Assembly: GCA_964495885.1 (NCBI GenBank) | Contig: CAZBWO010000001.1 | Location: 248,001 to 312,000, forward strand | From: PALG01 sp964495885 | GTDB taxonomy: Bacteria; Bacteroidota; Bacteroidia; Flavobacteriales; Flavobacteriaceae | DNA length: 64,000 bases | Direction of reading: 5' to 3' | In this document: in pieces, positions 40,027-48,962 of the stretch | How positions within the stretch are numbered: position 1 is the stretch's first letter | How the letters are laid out: every line of letters begins with the position of its first letter | Translations under genes and position numbers: made by a program | The notes under the pieces: model-generated | What the model was told of the DNA's origin: nothing | The model's database searches: none | The model's input: the letters and a program-made list of their open reading frames with translations, nothing else

Positions 40027-41280
40027 ATGCGTCATACCTATCTAAGCCTCTTTTTTATTTTGGGATGCAGCTCCCTACTTTCGGCACAAATAGTAGAGAA
40101 AGTTGAACCCTATTATCTCAAATCCATTCAATTTAAGGGAACTACCGCACAAAGCGAACTTCCTATTATAAGGCTGGGCGAAACGCTTCAGTTGTCTTTT
40201 GATGACATTAACGGAACCGAAGAAGATTATTACTACAAAATCACCCATCATAATTTCGATTGGAGTGAGAGCGATCTTTCCAAAGGTGAGTTTCTGGATG
40301 GCTTTGATGATGTAAGAATAGAAACTTACCTCAACTCCCTCAATGCACTTCAGTTGTATTCACACTATACGCTTACTATTCCCAATAGGGAAACTAGACG
40401 TTTAAAGAAAAGTGGAAACTATATGATTAGTTTTTATAATTATGATGGAGACCTCATGTTCACCCGAAAGTTTATGATTGTGGAAAACCAGGTTTCCGTA
40501 GGGGTGGAAATCAAACGATCCAGAAACCTAAAATATATTGATGGAAAACAAAATGTACAGTTCACAATCAACGCAGGAGACCAACTCTTGATTAACCCCA
40601 ACGAAAACTTGAAAACCCTCGTACTGCAAAATAGCAACCTAAAAACGGCTATTACCGATTTGAAACCTCAATATACTCTTGGGACGGAACTCATTTATCG
40701 CTATGATCAAGAATCCTCCTTTTGGGCTGGAAATGAATTCTACAATTTTGACAGCAAAGAAGCTAGGGTTTCCAATGTTGGAATTAGGAGAGTAGAATTA
40801 AATGACCTTTTTGACCATTACCTTTTTACCAATATTTCAAGGGCAGACCGCCCCTATACCTACTATCCAGATATCAATGGGAATTTTGTCATTAGGGCAC
40901 TATATACTGAAAATGAAAATATTGAAGCGGAATATATTAGAACACACTTCGCGCTACAGTATTATGAAGATATTGGCGATAAGGAAATTCACATTTATGG
41001 AAATTTCAATAACTGGACGATTGATGAAAGTACCTACATGCGATATGACACCGAAACAGATACCTACAGAAACACCCGCCTTTTTAAGCAAGGGTTCTAC
41101 AACTATCGCTATGTTTTGGTAGATCGCGACGGAAGTATTGACCAAGGAGCTATAGGCGGAAACTTCTGGCAAACAGAGAATGACTATACCGTACTGGTGT
41201 ATTATAGAGGGCCCGGTGAACGTTTTGACAGAATCATAGGCGTAGGACAAGCAAATTCCGAAAGAATCACCAATAATTAA
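40027..41280 (+). CDS. Type IX secretion system plug protein (DUF5103)
   Basis: The 417-residue exported protein (signal peptide ending L-L-S-A-Q) matches DUF5103, whose flavobacterial member was identified as the plug that closes the SprA translocon when no cargo is engaged. Typical segments are I-K-S-I-Q-F-like start, L-G-E-T-L-Q-L-S-F-D-D, Y-Y-Y-K-I-T-H-H-N-F-D-W and the C-terminal E-N-D-Y-T-V-L-V-Y-Y-R-G-P-G-E-R-F-D. It would sit in the periplasm at the outer membrane. Confidence 0.88.
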   Translation: MRHTYLSLFFILGCSSLLSAQIVEKVEPYYLKSIQFKGTTAQSELPIIRLGETLQLSFDDINGTEEDYYYKITHHNFDWSESDLSKGEFLDGFDDVRIETYLNSLNALQLYSHYTLTIPNRETRRLKKSGNYMISFYNYDGDLMFTRKFMIVENQVSVGVEIKRSRNLKYIDGKQNVQFTINAGDQLLINPNENLKTLVLQNSNLKTAITDLKPQYTLGTELIYRYDQESSFWAGNEFYNFDSKEARVSNVGIRRVELNDLFDHYLFTNISRADRPYTYYPDINGNFVIRALYTENENIEAEYIRTHFALQYYEDIGDKEIHIYGNFNNWTIDESTYMRYDTETDTYRNTRLFKQGFYNYRYVLVDRDGSIDQGAIGGNFWQTENDYTVLVYYRGPGERFDRIIGVGQANSERITNN

Positions 41281-41308
41281 CTTCCCCTACTTATCATTTT
41301 GGGAAGTT
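41279..41308 (+). terminator. Possible terminator after the plug-protein gene
   Basis: AACTTCCC (41279-41286) pairs with GGGAAGTT (41301-41308), starting at the stop codon, but only three T follow. It is followed directly by the promoter-like TTTCCGTATTTTTA. Confidence 0.4.
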
Positions 41309-41320
41309 TCCGTATTTTTA
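41305..41320 (+). promoter_or_regulatory. Promoter-like 16-mer shared with 3181-3196
   Basis: AGTTTCCGTATTTTTA is identical at both places and contains the near-consensus -7 box TATTTTTA. Here it ends only four bases before the ATG at 41325, so transcripts may be almost leaderless if it is used. Confidence 0.4.
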
Positions 41321-41324
41321 TTCC

Positions 41325-42455
41325 ATGACTAACCTCCCAGAAAAGCAAAAAGGACGGAAAGCTGCAAAATATAGAGGAGCCTCCTGCCTAAATTGTGGAC
41401 ATCCTTTGGATTTGAGTGATGTATATTGTTCCTACTGCGGACAATTAAACTCTACCAAGCAATTGTCACTTGGGGATTTTTTCAAGGAATTCCTTAGCAG
41501 TATCGTTAATTATGACTCTAGACTTCGCCATACCGTAAAGGATCTCCTATTCAAACCGGGAACGATTACCAAAAACTATGTGGAGGGCAAACGCTTAAAA
41601 TATGCGAATCCTTTTCGATTTTTTTTAAGTGCTTCCATTATTTATTTTTTGTTTCAAAGCTTATTTACCGTCATTACTGGTGAAAGTAATATGGTAAATT
41701 TTGATGGGGATGGAAAGAATAAAATTGAAAATGCCAATGTCATTACATTCAATAACAAGGACTACAAAATCTCTGAAGGGGAAGAAGTGCAATTGGTTGG
41801 ACAGGACTCACTTATTATTGGAAAAGACACCATTTTATTAAATGAAAAGAAAACAACCAAAGTGACCTATTTATCTGAAACAGATTTGGACACTTTATCT
41901 AATGGAGAGGCCCTTTACAAACGTTTTGAATTATATAGGGACTTCTATAAAGAAACCGAAATCAAGGACCCTGTAAAAGCATTGGATAGCCTTAACCATG
42001 AAAATACTGCCTACAATAGATGGATGTACAATAAAAACAATTCAATAGACCGAATACAGGAGAACCCCTTTGGTTTTGCGAATTATTTAATGAATAAGGT
42101 TCCTTTTTTCATCTTTTTCTTTTCTCCATTTTTCGCCTTGTTTTTCTGGTTACTTTATTCCAAAAAGAAATACACTTATATGGAACATCTGGTGTTTATC
42201 TTCCATATTTTTGGATTTGTATTTTTAGCAATGCTGCTATGTTTAATTCCAGATCTTATCATTGGAGATGACATTTTACAGGGAATTTTACTAAGCTTGA
42301 TAGGTCCTTTTTATTTTTACAAAGCCTTACGTAATTTCTACAAACAAAATAGGTTCATTACCATTATCAAGTTTATTTTGCTGAATATTGTCTTTGGAAT
42401 TAGCGCCACTATCACCGCTATATTATTCTTCGCTGTAACAGCCGCCGCTTATTAG
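41325..42455 (+). CDS. DUF3667-family zinc-ribbon membrane protein
   Basis: The N-terminus carries a zinc ribbon with C-L-N-C ... C-S-Y-C, followed by the signature FKEFLSSIVNYDSRLRHTVKDLLFKPG and Y-V-E-G-K-R-L-K-Y-A-N-P-F-R-F-F. Two membrane regions (about 100-125 and 255-376) flank a soluble insert of about 130 residues that faces one side. The function of DUF3667 is unknown. Its stop interlocks by four bases with the convergent DUF6695-like gene. Confidence 0.88.
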   Translation: MTNLPEKQKGRKAAKYRGASCLNCGHPLDLSDVYCSYCGQLNSTKQLSLGDFFKEFLSSIVNYDSRLRHTVKDLLFKPGTITKNYVEGKRLKYANPFRFFLSASIIYFLFQSLFTVITGESNMVNFDGDGKNKIENANVITFNNKDYKISEGEEVQLVGQDSLIIGKDTILLNEKKTTKVTYLSETDLDTLSNGEALYKRFELYRDFYKETEIKDPVKALDSLNHENTAYNRWMYNKNNSIDRIQENPFGFANYLMNKVPFFIFFFSPFFALFFWLLYSKKKYTYMEHLVFIFHIFGFVFLAMLLCLIPDLIIGDDILQGILLSLIGPFYFYKALRNFYKQNRFITIIKFILLNIVFGISATITAILFFAVTAAAY

Positions 42456-43474
42456 GCAATTCTTGCAGCAATTCCTTTCTGAATTTTACTGAAGCTTGCA
42501 TAAGAAGCTATGCATACTAATTTTATGATTTGATCATCTTGAAGAATATGACAATGACCACAATGCGAATCATGGGAAATACGAAAAGGCAATTTTTCAT
42601 TAAATGCTTCAGAATAGTATACCCCATCAAAGTCTAAGGTGTGTTTTTCATTGAAGCGCTTGATACGATAGTGAAATAATGGAAGTTCTTCCTTTAAGAA
42701 TTCAAAATGGGTAGTACTGCCAATACTTTCCAAAGTATGAATATCCCGCTCTGGTGAATGCATGGCTTCATATGTACTATCATCCTTCTTCTTTCGGTGA
42801 AAATAATTGGTAATATTTTCCTTAAACGCACTCCCTGTGTAGGAAGTGACAACTTCATTCTCTACTTCAAAAATACCTTGACAACCTGCTGCTTTTTCTA
42901 CATTACCAACGGTGCTTGGCGTAAACAATTTATTGAAAAGCAATGCTTTATGAATTTTTTTGTCTGAAGACGCCGCTAGAAGTGTATCTGCCACAAAACG
43001 GGAACAATTGCTTCCATTTTTATTAAAAGCCCCATAAGGGATACTACCTCTTTGCTGAAGACCCTTTATATAATGCACTGCTTTATCAAAATCAATGCAT
43101 TCACATAAAGAAGCAATTAATCTACCTTTTCCACGGGTTTTAAGGGGGTGTGCTTCCAACCATAGCAAAAAAGCCTGTAAGTTCAGTAAATATCCTTGAT
43201 CATCAAATTGAGCGGTGATTGGAATTTCCAATTCGGCATCGGTTACATTACTTCTTACACGACCATAACCTTTCGGGGTTCCATATCGTCCAAAATCGTA
43301 GTAATAGGCCTTTCCGGTAGCATTCTGTATTAGTACTTGTGCAGCGTGTCCAGCTTTAATATACTTTTGGGTGCCTAACCCTACCAATGGCAACAACTTA
43401 CAAATCCATTCATCACTCATGGTCACAAAAGTATCTGGGTAAGCCAGGACAATTATTTTTCCAGTGTTGGTCAT
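42452..43474 (-). CDS. DUF6695-like protein, unknown function
   Basis: I chose the ATG giving M-T-N-T-G-K-I-I-V-L-A-Y-P-D-T-F-V, a start I associate with this flavobacterial family; the frame is open 13 codons upstream. The 340-residue soluble protein has a middle stretch N-G-S-N-C-S-R-F-V-A-D-T resembling the cysteine nucleophile region of permuted NlpC/P60 or LRAT-like papain folds, with H-A-A-Q-V-L near the front as a possible partner histidine. C-terminal H-C-G-H-C-H could bind metal. An amidase- or acyltransferase-like role is conceivable but not demonstrated. Confidence 0.72.
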   Translation of the reverse strand: MTNTGKIIVLAYPDTFVTMSDEWICKLLPLVGLGTQKYIKAGHAAQVLIQNATGKAYYYDFGRYGTPKGYGRVRSNVTDAELEIPITAQFDDQGYLLNLQAFLLWLEAHPLKTRGKGRLIASLCECIDFDKAVHYIKGLQQRGSIPYGAFNKNGSNCSRFVADTLLAASSDKKIHKALLFNKLFTPSTVGNVEKAAGCQGIFEVENEVVTSYTGSAFKENITNYFHRKKKDDSTYEAMHSPERDIHTLESIGSTTHFEFLKEELPLFHYRIKRFNEKHTLDFDGVYYSEAFNEKLPFRISHDSHCGHCHILQDDQIIKLVCIASYASFSKIQKGIAARIA

Positions 43475-43586
43475 ATGAAGTACTCTGTCGGAAACATACG
43501 AAAAGAATTTCAAATTGGTTTCTTTTTTTTTCTGAAAACATATGAAGCATGTTCACAAACACCCTATAAAAAAGTATTAAAATTTG

Positions 43587-43594
43587 TACCTTTG
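43587..43594 (+). promoter_or_regulatory. -7 promoter box of pruA
   Basis: TACCTTTG matches TAnnTTTG exactly and lies 31 bases before the ATG at 43626. It excludes the in-frame ATG at 43584. Confidence 0.55.
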
Positions 43595-43625
43595 CAGGAC
43601 AAACAAAACGACAAAAATTTACTCC

Positions 43626-45251
43626 ATGGGAAAAGGATTTTTTGAAGTTCCAGTAGCCATAAACGAACCTATAAAAGGGTATGCACCAGGCAGTCCGGAA
43701 CGAGAAGAAGTATTAAAAACGTACAAGCAACTTTTCAATGACACCATAGACGTGCCGCTGTATATTGATGGAAAGGATATCAAAACCAGTGAAACAGCCA
43801 CCATGTCACCGCCGCATGATCATCAGCATGTTTTGGGCACTTATCATAAGGCAGAAAAAAGTCATGTGGAAAAAGCCATTTCAAGTGCCTTGGAAGCCAG
43901 AAAAAACTGGGCAGCCACTCCTTGGGAACAACGTGCGGCTATTTTTTTAAGAGCTGCGGAATTGATTGCAGGACCGTATCGTGCCAAAATTAATGCTGCC
44001 ACCATGTTGGCGCAATCCAAAACCATTCACCAGGCAGAAATAGATTCGGCATGTGAGTTAATTGACTTCCTTCGATTCAACGTGCAATTTATGACCGAAA
44101 TCTATGCAGAACAGCCCGAATCTACTTCAGGAGCATGGAATAGGCTGGAGTACCGCCCGCTGGAAGGTTTCATCTATGCCATTACCCCTTTCAATTTTAC
44201 CGCGATTTCTGGAAATTTACCTGCCAGTGCTGCTTTAATGGGAAATGTTGTGATTTGGAAGCCAAGTGATAGTCAAGTATATTCTGCCAATGTTGTCATG
44301 GAAGTTTTCCGGGAAGCAGGGGTTCCCCCAGGAGTCATCAATATGATCATGGGAGATCCTGTCATGATTACCGAAACCATTTTAAACAATCCAGATTTTA
44401 GCGGTCTGCATTTCACAGGATCTACAAATGTTTTCAAAGCACTTTGGAAAAAAATTGGGAATAACATTGATATTTACAAAACCTACCCAAGAATTGTGGG
44501 TGAAACAGGAGGGAAAGATTTTATCGTTGCCCATAAAAGTGCTAATCCAAAGCAAGTAGCAACGTCAATTTCTAGGGGTGCTTTTGAATTTCAGGGACAA
44601 AAATGTAGCGCAGCCAGTAGGTGCTATATTCCGAAAAGTATGTGGCCCGCTGTTGAAAAATATGTAAAGGAAGATTTAGCGAGCTTTAGTATGGGCTCTC
44701 CGGAAGACATGGGCAATTTTATAACTGCGGTTATCCATGAAGGCTCCTTCAACAAACTAGCTGGCTATATTGATCAAGCAAAAAATGATGCTGAAGCAGA
44801 AATCATAGCAGGAGGAAATTACGATAAGAGCAAAGGTTACTTCATCGAACCCACGGTTATCAAAACCAAAGATCCAAAATACACAACTATGTGCACCGAA
44901 TTATTTGGTCCTGTTGTTACCGTTTATGTGTATGAAGATGATAATTGGGAAACCACCCTACAATTGGTAGATACCACCAGTGAATATGCATTAACAGGAG
45001 CCGTATTCAGTAATGATAGATATGCTTTGGAAATTGCGGTAAAAGCTTTGGAAAATGCAGCTGGAAATTTTTATATCAATGACAAACCTACTGGTGCTGT
45101 TGTGGGCCAACAACCTTTTGGAGGTGCTCGTGCCAGTGGAACCAATGACAAAGCGGGAAGTAAAATGAATCTTTACCGTTGGGTTTCCCCCAGAATGGTA
45201 AAGGAAACTTTTGTATCTCCAACAGATTATAGATACCCTTTCTTAGGATAA
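43626..45251 (+). CDS. pruA: L-glutamate gamma-semialdehyde dehydrogenase
   Basis: PruA (P5C dehydrogenase) oxidises glutamate semialdehyde to glutamate in proline and arginine breakdown. The start M-G-K-G-F-F-E-V-P is the usual one for Bacteroidota and eukaryote-like single-domain P5CDH. Catalytic C327 lies in F-Q-G-Q-K-C-S-A and the glutamate region is G-E-T-G-G-K-D-F. The 541-residue length is right for a stand-alone enzyme; proline dehydrogenase is not adjacent. A strong terminator follows. Confidence 0.95.
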   Translation: MGKGFFEVPVAINEPIKGYAPGSPEREEVLKTYKQLFNDTIDVPLYIDGKDIKTSETATMSPPHDHQHVLGTYHKAEKSHVEKAISSALEARKNWAATPWEQRAAIFLRAAELIAGPYRAKINAATMLAQSKTIHQAEIDSACELIDFLRFNVQFMTEIYAEQPESTSGAWNRLEYRPLEGFIYAITPFNFTAISGNLPASAALMGNVVIWKPSDSQVYSANVVMEVFREAGVPPGVINMIMGDPVMITETILNNPDFSGLHFTGSTNVFKALWKKIGNNIDIYKTYPRIVGETGGKDFIVAHKSANPKQVATSISRGAFEFQGQKCSAASRCYIPKSMWPAVEKYVKEDLASFSMGSPEDMGNFITAVIHEGSFNKLAGYIDQAKNDAEAEIIAGGNYDKSKGYFIEPTVIKTKDPKYTTMCTELFGPVVTVYVYEDDNWETTLQLVDTTSEYALTGAVFSNDRYALEIAVKALENAAGNFYINDKPTGAVVGQQPFGGARASGTNDKAGSKMNLYRWVSPRMVKETFVSPTDYRYPFLG

Positions 45252-45270
45252 CATAATCCCATAAAAAAAA

Positions 45271-45295
45271 GCCTAGAATGTTCTAGGCTTTTTTT
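45271..45295 (+). terminator. Terminator after pruA
   Basis: The stem GCCTAGAA/TTCTAGGC (45271-45278 with 45281-45288) is followed by seven T. Only four bases separate the T run from the next gene's ATG. Confidence 0.88.
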
Positions 45296-45299
45296 ATGG

Positions 45300-46973
45300 A
45301 TGATTTTAGATATCTATTCAAAAGGCTTTTCTTCGGTAGCCCAAACTATTGTATCTACCACCCCCGAAAACAAAAAAGTTGTACTTGAGGAATTTACCGG
45401 TATTCACTGTGTATATTGCCCACAAGGACACGCGATTGCCCAAGCAATTCAAAACAATAACCCAGGAGAAGTATTTCTAATCAATATTCACGTTGGTGGT
45501 TTCGCAGTACCAAATGCTGGAGAACCTGATTTTAGAACCCCATTTGGAACAGCTATCGCAAACCAAAGTGGTCTTACAGGATATCCTGCAGGAACCGTTA
45601 ACAGACATGTCTTCCCAGGATCTTCCCAAAGTGGTGGAAATGATACAGCTATGAGCCGCGGAAGATGGACCTCTGCATCAAATCAAATTCTTGGAGAAGC
45701 TTCTTATATGAACATGGCTGTGGAAGCAGATCTTAATTATGCTACTGGCGAACTTACCGTACACGTTGAAGCCTATTATACAGGAAACAGTCCGGAAGCA
45801 AGTAACTTATTAAATGTGGCTTTATTACAAAACAATACACTAGGGCCTCAAACAGGAGGTGGCGCCGGAAACAACTATGTGCACCAACACAGGTTAGTGT
45901 ACCTTTTAACTGGCCAGTGGGGTGAGTCTATCTCTCCAACCACCCAAGGTACTTTTATTGAAAGAGATTACACCTATAATATTCCAGCCATGTACAACAA
46001 TGTACCAGTAGAGTTGGAAGATATGGAATTGGTTGTTTTCATGACTGAAACTACTCAAGAGCTTATTAGCGGTAATGGAGCGTATCCTACCTTTACCAAC
46101 CTACCTCTAAACAATGATGCTGCTATTGAAGCCGACTTCGATATAGATGCACAATGTGGAATTGATTATGCTCCTACAGTAACCATCCAAAATAGAGGAA
46201 ATAACCCACTTACCAGTCTGGATATAGATTATTCCATCAATGGTGGAACAACGTATACATACACTTGGACAGGAAACCTTGGTGGGTTTGAAAAAGAAGA
46301 TGTAACATTAGATCCAATTCCTTATACGGTTCAATCTAATAATACCATAAACTTTTCCATTCCTAGTGATGAGGATAATGCCAACAATACAGCAAGTAAT
46401 ACCTTTCAAGAGCTTACCCAAGAAAACACAGGTACTTATTCCTTAACCATTGTTTCAGATGACAACGGTGATGAGATTACTTGGCAAGTAATTGATGTAA
46501 ATAATACTGTAGTGGAAAGCGGTGGACCTTATGATGACAATACCACCTATAACATCGGTTTCCACCTTCCAGATGCAGGCTGCTACCAGTTTAAAGTTAC
46601 TGATTCTGGAGGTGATGGGGCTTACTATGTATGGTTAAAAGATTCTGAAGGAGAAAATGTAATTTTAAATACCGGCTCTCCATTTGGTTCCGAACTTTCC
46701 GTAGATTTTAGATCTGATGGTGTACTTGGAGTGAACGATAGCGCATTTGAAGGTCTTTACCTAGTACCGAATCCAGCAAATACTAGATTCACTATTGGTA
46801 ATGCTCAAAACGCCAATTTGGCTATTTTTGACATTATGGGAAGAAAAGTACTTTCCCAAAATAACCTATCTCAAAAACAGGAAATTAATGTTTCCAACCT
46901 AACAACAGGTACGTATTTCGTTCAGTTGGAGCGAGAAGGACAACTTACTGTTGAAAAACTTATTGTGAACTAA
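45300..46973 (+). CDS. Omp28-like T9SS cargo, probably 5'-truncated
   Basis: The 557-residue product has an Omp28-type thioredoxin-like domain with C-V-Y-C-P (VLEEFTGIHCVYCPQGHAIAQAI), beta-sandwich repeats in the middle (DYAPTVTIQNRGNNPLTSLDIDYSING) and a C-terminal T9SS sorting domain (YLVPNPANTRFTIG ... TGTYFVQLEREG). Such proteins normally begin with a signal peptide. Here the frame starts M-I-L-D-I-Y-S-K-G-F-S-S-V-A-Q, in which only the cleavage end (S-S-V-A-Q) looks signal-like and the hydrophobic core is missing. The pruA terminator abuts the start, leaving no room for a promoter or signal. Loss of the 5' end by deletion is the simplest reading. Confidence 0.82.
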   Translation: MILDIYSKGFSSVAQTIVSTTPENKKVVLEEFTGIHCVYCPQGHAIAQAIQNNNPGEVFLINIHVGGFAVPNAGEPDFRTPFGTAIANQSGLTGYPAGTVNRHVFPGSSQSGGNDTAMSRGRWTSASNQILGEASYMNMAVEADLNYATGELTVHVEAYYTGNSPEASNLLNVALLQNNTLGPQTGGGAGNNYVHQHRLVYLLTGQWGESISPTTQGTFIERDYTYNIPAMYNNVPVELEDMELVVFMTETTQELISGNGAYPTFTNLPLNNDAAIEADFDIDAQCGIDYAPTVTIQNRGNNPLTSLDIDYSINGGTTYTYTWTGNLGGFEKEDVTLDPIPYTVQSNNTINFSIPSDEDNANNTASNTFQELTQENTGTYSLTIVSDDNGDEITWQVIDVNNTVVESGGPYDDNTTYNIGFHLPDAGCYQFKVTDSGGDGAYYVWLKDSEGENVILNTGSPFGSELSVDFRSDGVLGVNDSAFEGLYLVPNPANTRFTIGNAQNANLAIFDIMGRKVLSQNNLSQKQEINVSNLTTGTYFVQLEREGQLTVEKLIVN

Positions 46974-46993
46974 GTTTTAATAGTGTTCAATTA

Positions 46994-47024
46994 AAAAGCC
47001 CGAGGATAACTTCGGGCTTTTTTT
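46994..47024. terminator. Bidirectional terminator
   Basis: AGCCCGA (46997-47003) pairs with TCGGGCT (47012-47018), with A and T runs outside. It lies between the convergent Omp28-like gene and rsmG. Confidence 0.82.
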
Positions 47025-47652
47025 ATGGTTTGTATTTCAGTGGAAGATGCACCACAGATTTCGTTTCAAAAAAGGACTCTTTAAAATAGTTTTCCAAAGG
47101 GTAGATCATAGCTTTGGGAAACAATTGCAATTCTTCAGAAAGATCGCCTCCCTTTAAATACAGAATCCCATTCTTAAGTTCATGCCTACTTTTCTTAGCA
47201 ACCTTTTTTCGAACCCATCCTACAAAAACTTCCATATTCGTTACGGCTCTACTCACAATAAAAGCATATGTTCCTTTTACTTGTTCGGCACGCATTTGGG
47301 AAGCTTGAACATTTTCAAGCCCAAGTGCTTTGCTTACTTCTTCCACTACTTTTATTTTTTTCCCAATACTATCCACTAAATGAAATTGTACCTCTGGAAA
47401 CAAAATCGCTAAAGGAATTCCCGGGAAACCCCCACCGGTACCTATATCCAAAATTTGCGTGCCTGGTAAAAACGGCTGTACCTTGGCAATCCCTAGGGAA
47501 TGCAGTACATGGCGCTCATAAAGCGATGCAATATCCTTTCTGGAAATCACATTAATTTGCTCATTCCAAAAGCTATACAACTCCATCAACTGCGAAAACT
47601 GCGCTTTTTGTTCTTCGGAAAGATCTGGGAAATAGTTGGTGATGCAATCCAT
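47023..47652 (-). CDS. rsmG: 16S rRNA (guanine527-N7)-methyltransferase
   Basis: RsmG methylates G527 of 16S rRNA using SAM; its loss gives low-level streptomycin resistance in other bacteria. The SAM motif I-L-D-I-G-T-G-G-G-F-P-G-I-P-L-A-I and the basic V-S-R-A-V-T-N region are characteristic. Length 209 is normal. It is a single gene transcribed toward the bidirectional terminator. Confidence 0.95.
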   Translation of the reverse strand: MDCITNYFPDLSEEQKAQFSQLMELYSFWNEQINVISRKDIASLYERHVLHSLGIAKVQPFLPGTQILDIGTGGGFPGIPLAILFPEVQFHLVDSIGKKIKVVEEVSKALGLENVQASQMRAEQVKGTYAFIVSRAVTNMEVFVGWVRKKVAKKSRHELKNGILYLKGGDLSEELQLFPKAMIYPLENYFKESFFETKSVVHLPLKYKP

Positions 47653-47774
47653 ACATTCGGTTATGAACTATAAAGGTACTACTTACTTAATAACTTTACT
47701 TCATACCCTATTAGAATTTATTGGGAAGATATGTACATTAGCATTCTAAAGACAGCATTTAAACCAAAACACGT

Positions 47775-48962
47775 ATGAACCCAAAGCTTTCCCAACGGAT
47801 CAATGAAATGGCAACCTCTGCCACCCTAGCCATGGCAGCTAAAGCCCGTGAACTAAAAGAAGCTGGCAAAGACATTATAGGATTGAGTTTAGGGGAACCA
47901 GATTTCACTATTCCGGAATTTGTAAAGGAAGCTGCTATCCAAGCCATTAAGGACGATTATCACTCTTATCCTCCAGTGGATGGTTATGCCGATTTGAAAA
48001 AAGCAATCATCAAAAAATTTAAAAGAGATAATAACCTCACCTATACCCCTTCCCAAATTGTGGTTTCCACAGGTGCCAAACAATCGCTTGCCAATCTGGC
48101 ACAGGTACTTTTAAATGAAGGGGACGAAGTACTGCTTCCAGCTCCTTATTGGGTGAGTTATGCAGATATTAGTAAAGTCGCTGGAGGGATTCCAATTGAA
48201 ATCCCCACGGATATAGAAAGTGACTTCAAAGTGACACCAGAAGCCTTAGAAAAAGCAATCACTCCCAAAACCAAAATGCTTATTTACAGCTCACCCTGTA
48301 ATCCTAGCGGATCGGTGTATAGTGAAAAAGAGCTTAGAGGATTGGCAGATGTATTGGTGAAATATCCAGATATTATCGTGGTAAGTGATGAAATTTATGA
48401 GCATATTAATTTTGTAGGCAATCATGTTTCAATGGCGGGCTTTGAGGATATGTATGATAGAACTGTCACGGTAAATGGGGTTTCCAAAGCATATTCTATG
48501 ACGGGTTGGCGTATTGGCTACATGGGTGGGCCAGAATACATCGCAAGGGCCTGTAATAAAATGCAGGGGCAGGTGACAAGTGGTGCCAATTGTATTGCGC
48601 AAATGGCTACCATTGCCGCTCTAGACCATCCGCCAAGTGAGATTCAGTATATGGTGGATGCTTTTAAAAAACGAAGGAAACTTATCCTTGGGCTTCTTTC
48701 AGAAATTCCAGGCTTTGCTTGTAACGAACCAGAAGGTGCCTTTTATGTTTTTCCGGATATTTCCTATTACTTCGGAAAAACACTCCACGGAACCCCCATC
48801 AATACTGCTGGCGATTTTGCACTATATTTATTGTCTGAAGCTGGTGTGGCTACTGTAACAGGGGAAGCTTTTGGAGACCCCAATTGCATTCGCATCTCTT
48901 ATGCGGCTTCCGAAGACGACATTAAAGAAGCAATGAAAAGAATTAAAAAAGCATTGGATTAA
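47775..48962 (+). CDS. Aspartate aminotransferase family (class I/II)
   Basis: This PLP enzyme of fold type I transfers the amino group between aspartate (or a related amino acid) and 2-oxoglutarate. The Schiff-base lysine is K238 in N-G-V-S-K-A-Y-S-M-T-G-W-R-I-G-Y; V-V-S-D-E-I-Y-E-H holds the pyridine-binding aspartate; C-N-P-S-G-S is the phosphate-side motif. The 395-residue length fits the thermostable AspC subgroup Ib. The stop shares one base with purT (TAATG). Confidence 0.93.
   Translation: MNPKLSQRINEMATSATLAMAAKARELKEAGKDIIGLSLGEPDFTIPEFVKEAAIQAIKDDYHSYPPVDGYADLKKAIIKKFKRDNNLTYTPSQIVVSTGAKQSLANLAQVLLNEGDEVLLPAPYWVSYADISKVAGGIPIEIPTDIESDFKVTPEALEKAITPKTKMLIYSSPCNPSGSVYSEKELRGLADVLVKYPDIIVVSDEIYEHINFVGNHVSMAGFEDMYDRTVTVNGVSKAYSMTGWRIGYMGGPEYIARACNKMQGQVTSGANCIAQMATIAALDHPPSEIQYMVDAFKKRRKLILGLLSEIPGFACNEPEGAFYVFPDISYYFGKTLHGTPINTAGDFALYLLSEAGVATVTGEAFGDPNCIRISYAASEDDIKEAMKRIKKALD

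Noticed and set aside
39850..40035. 61-codon frame in the nqrA/plug-protein intergenic region
   Set aside because: It overlaps the start of the plug-protein gene and its promoter box, and has no signal, domain or ribosome-binding context.
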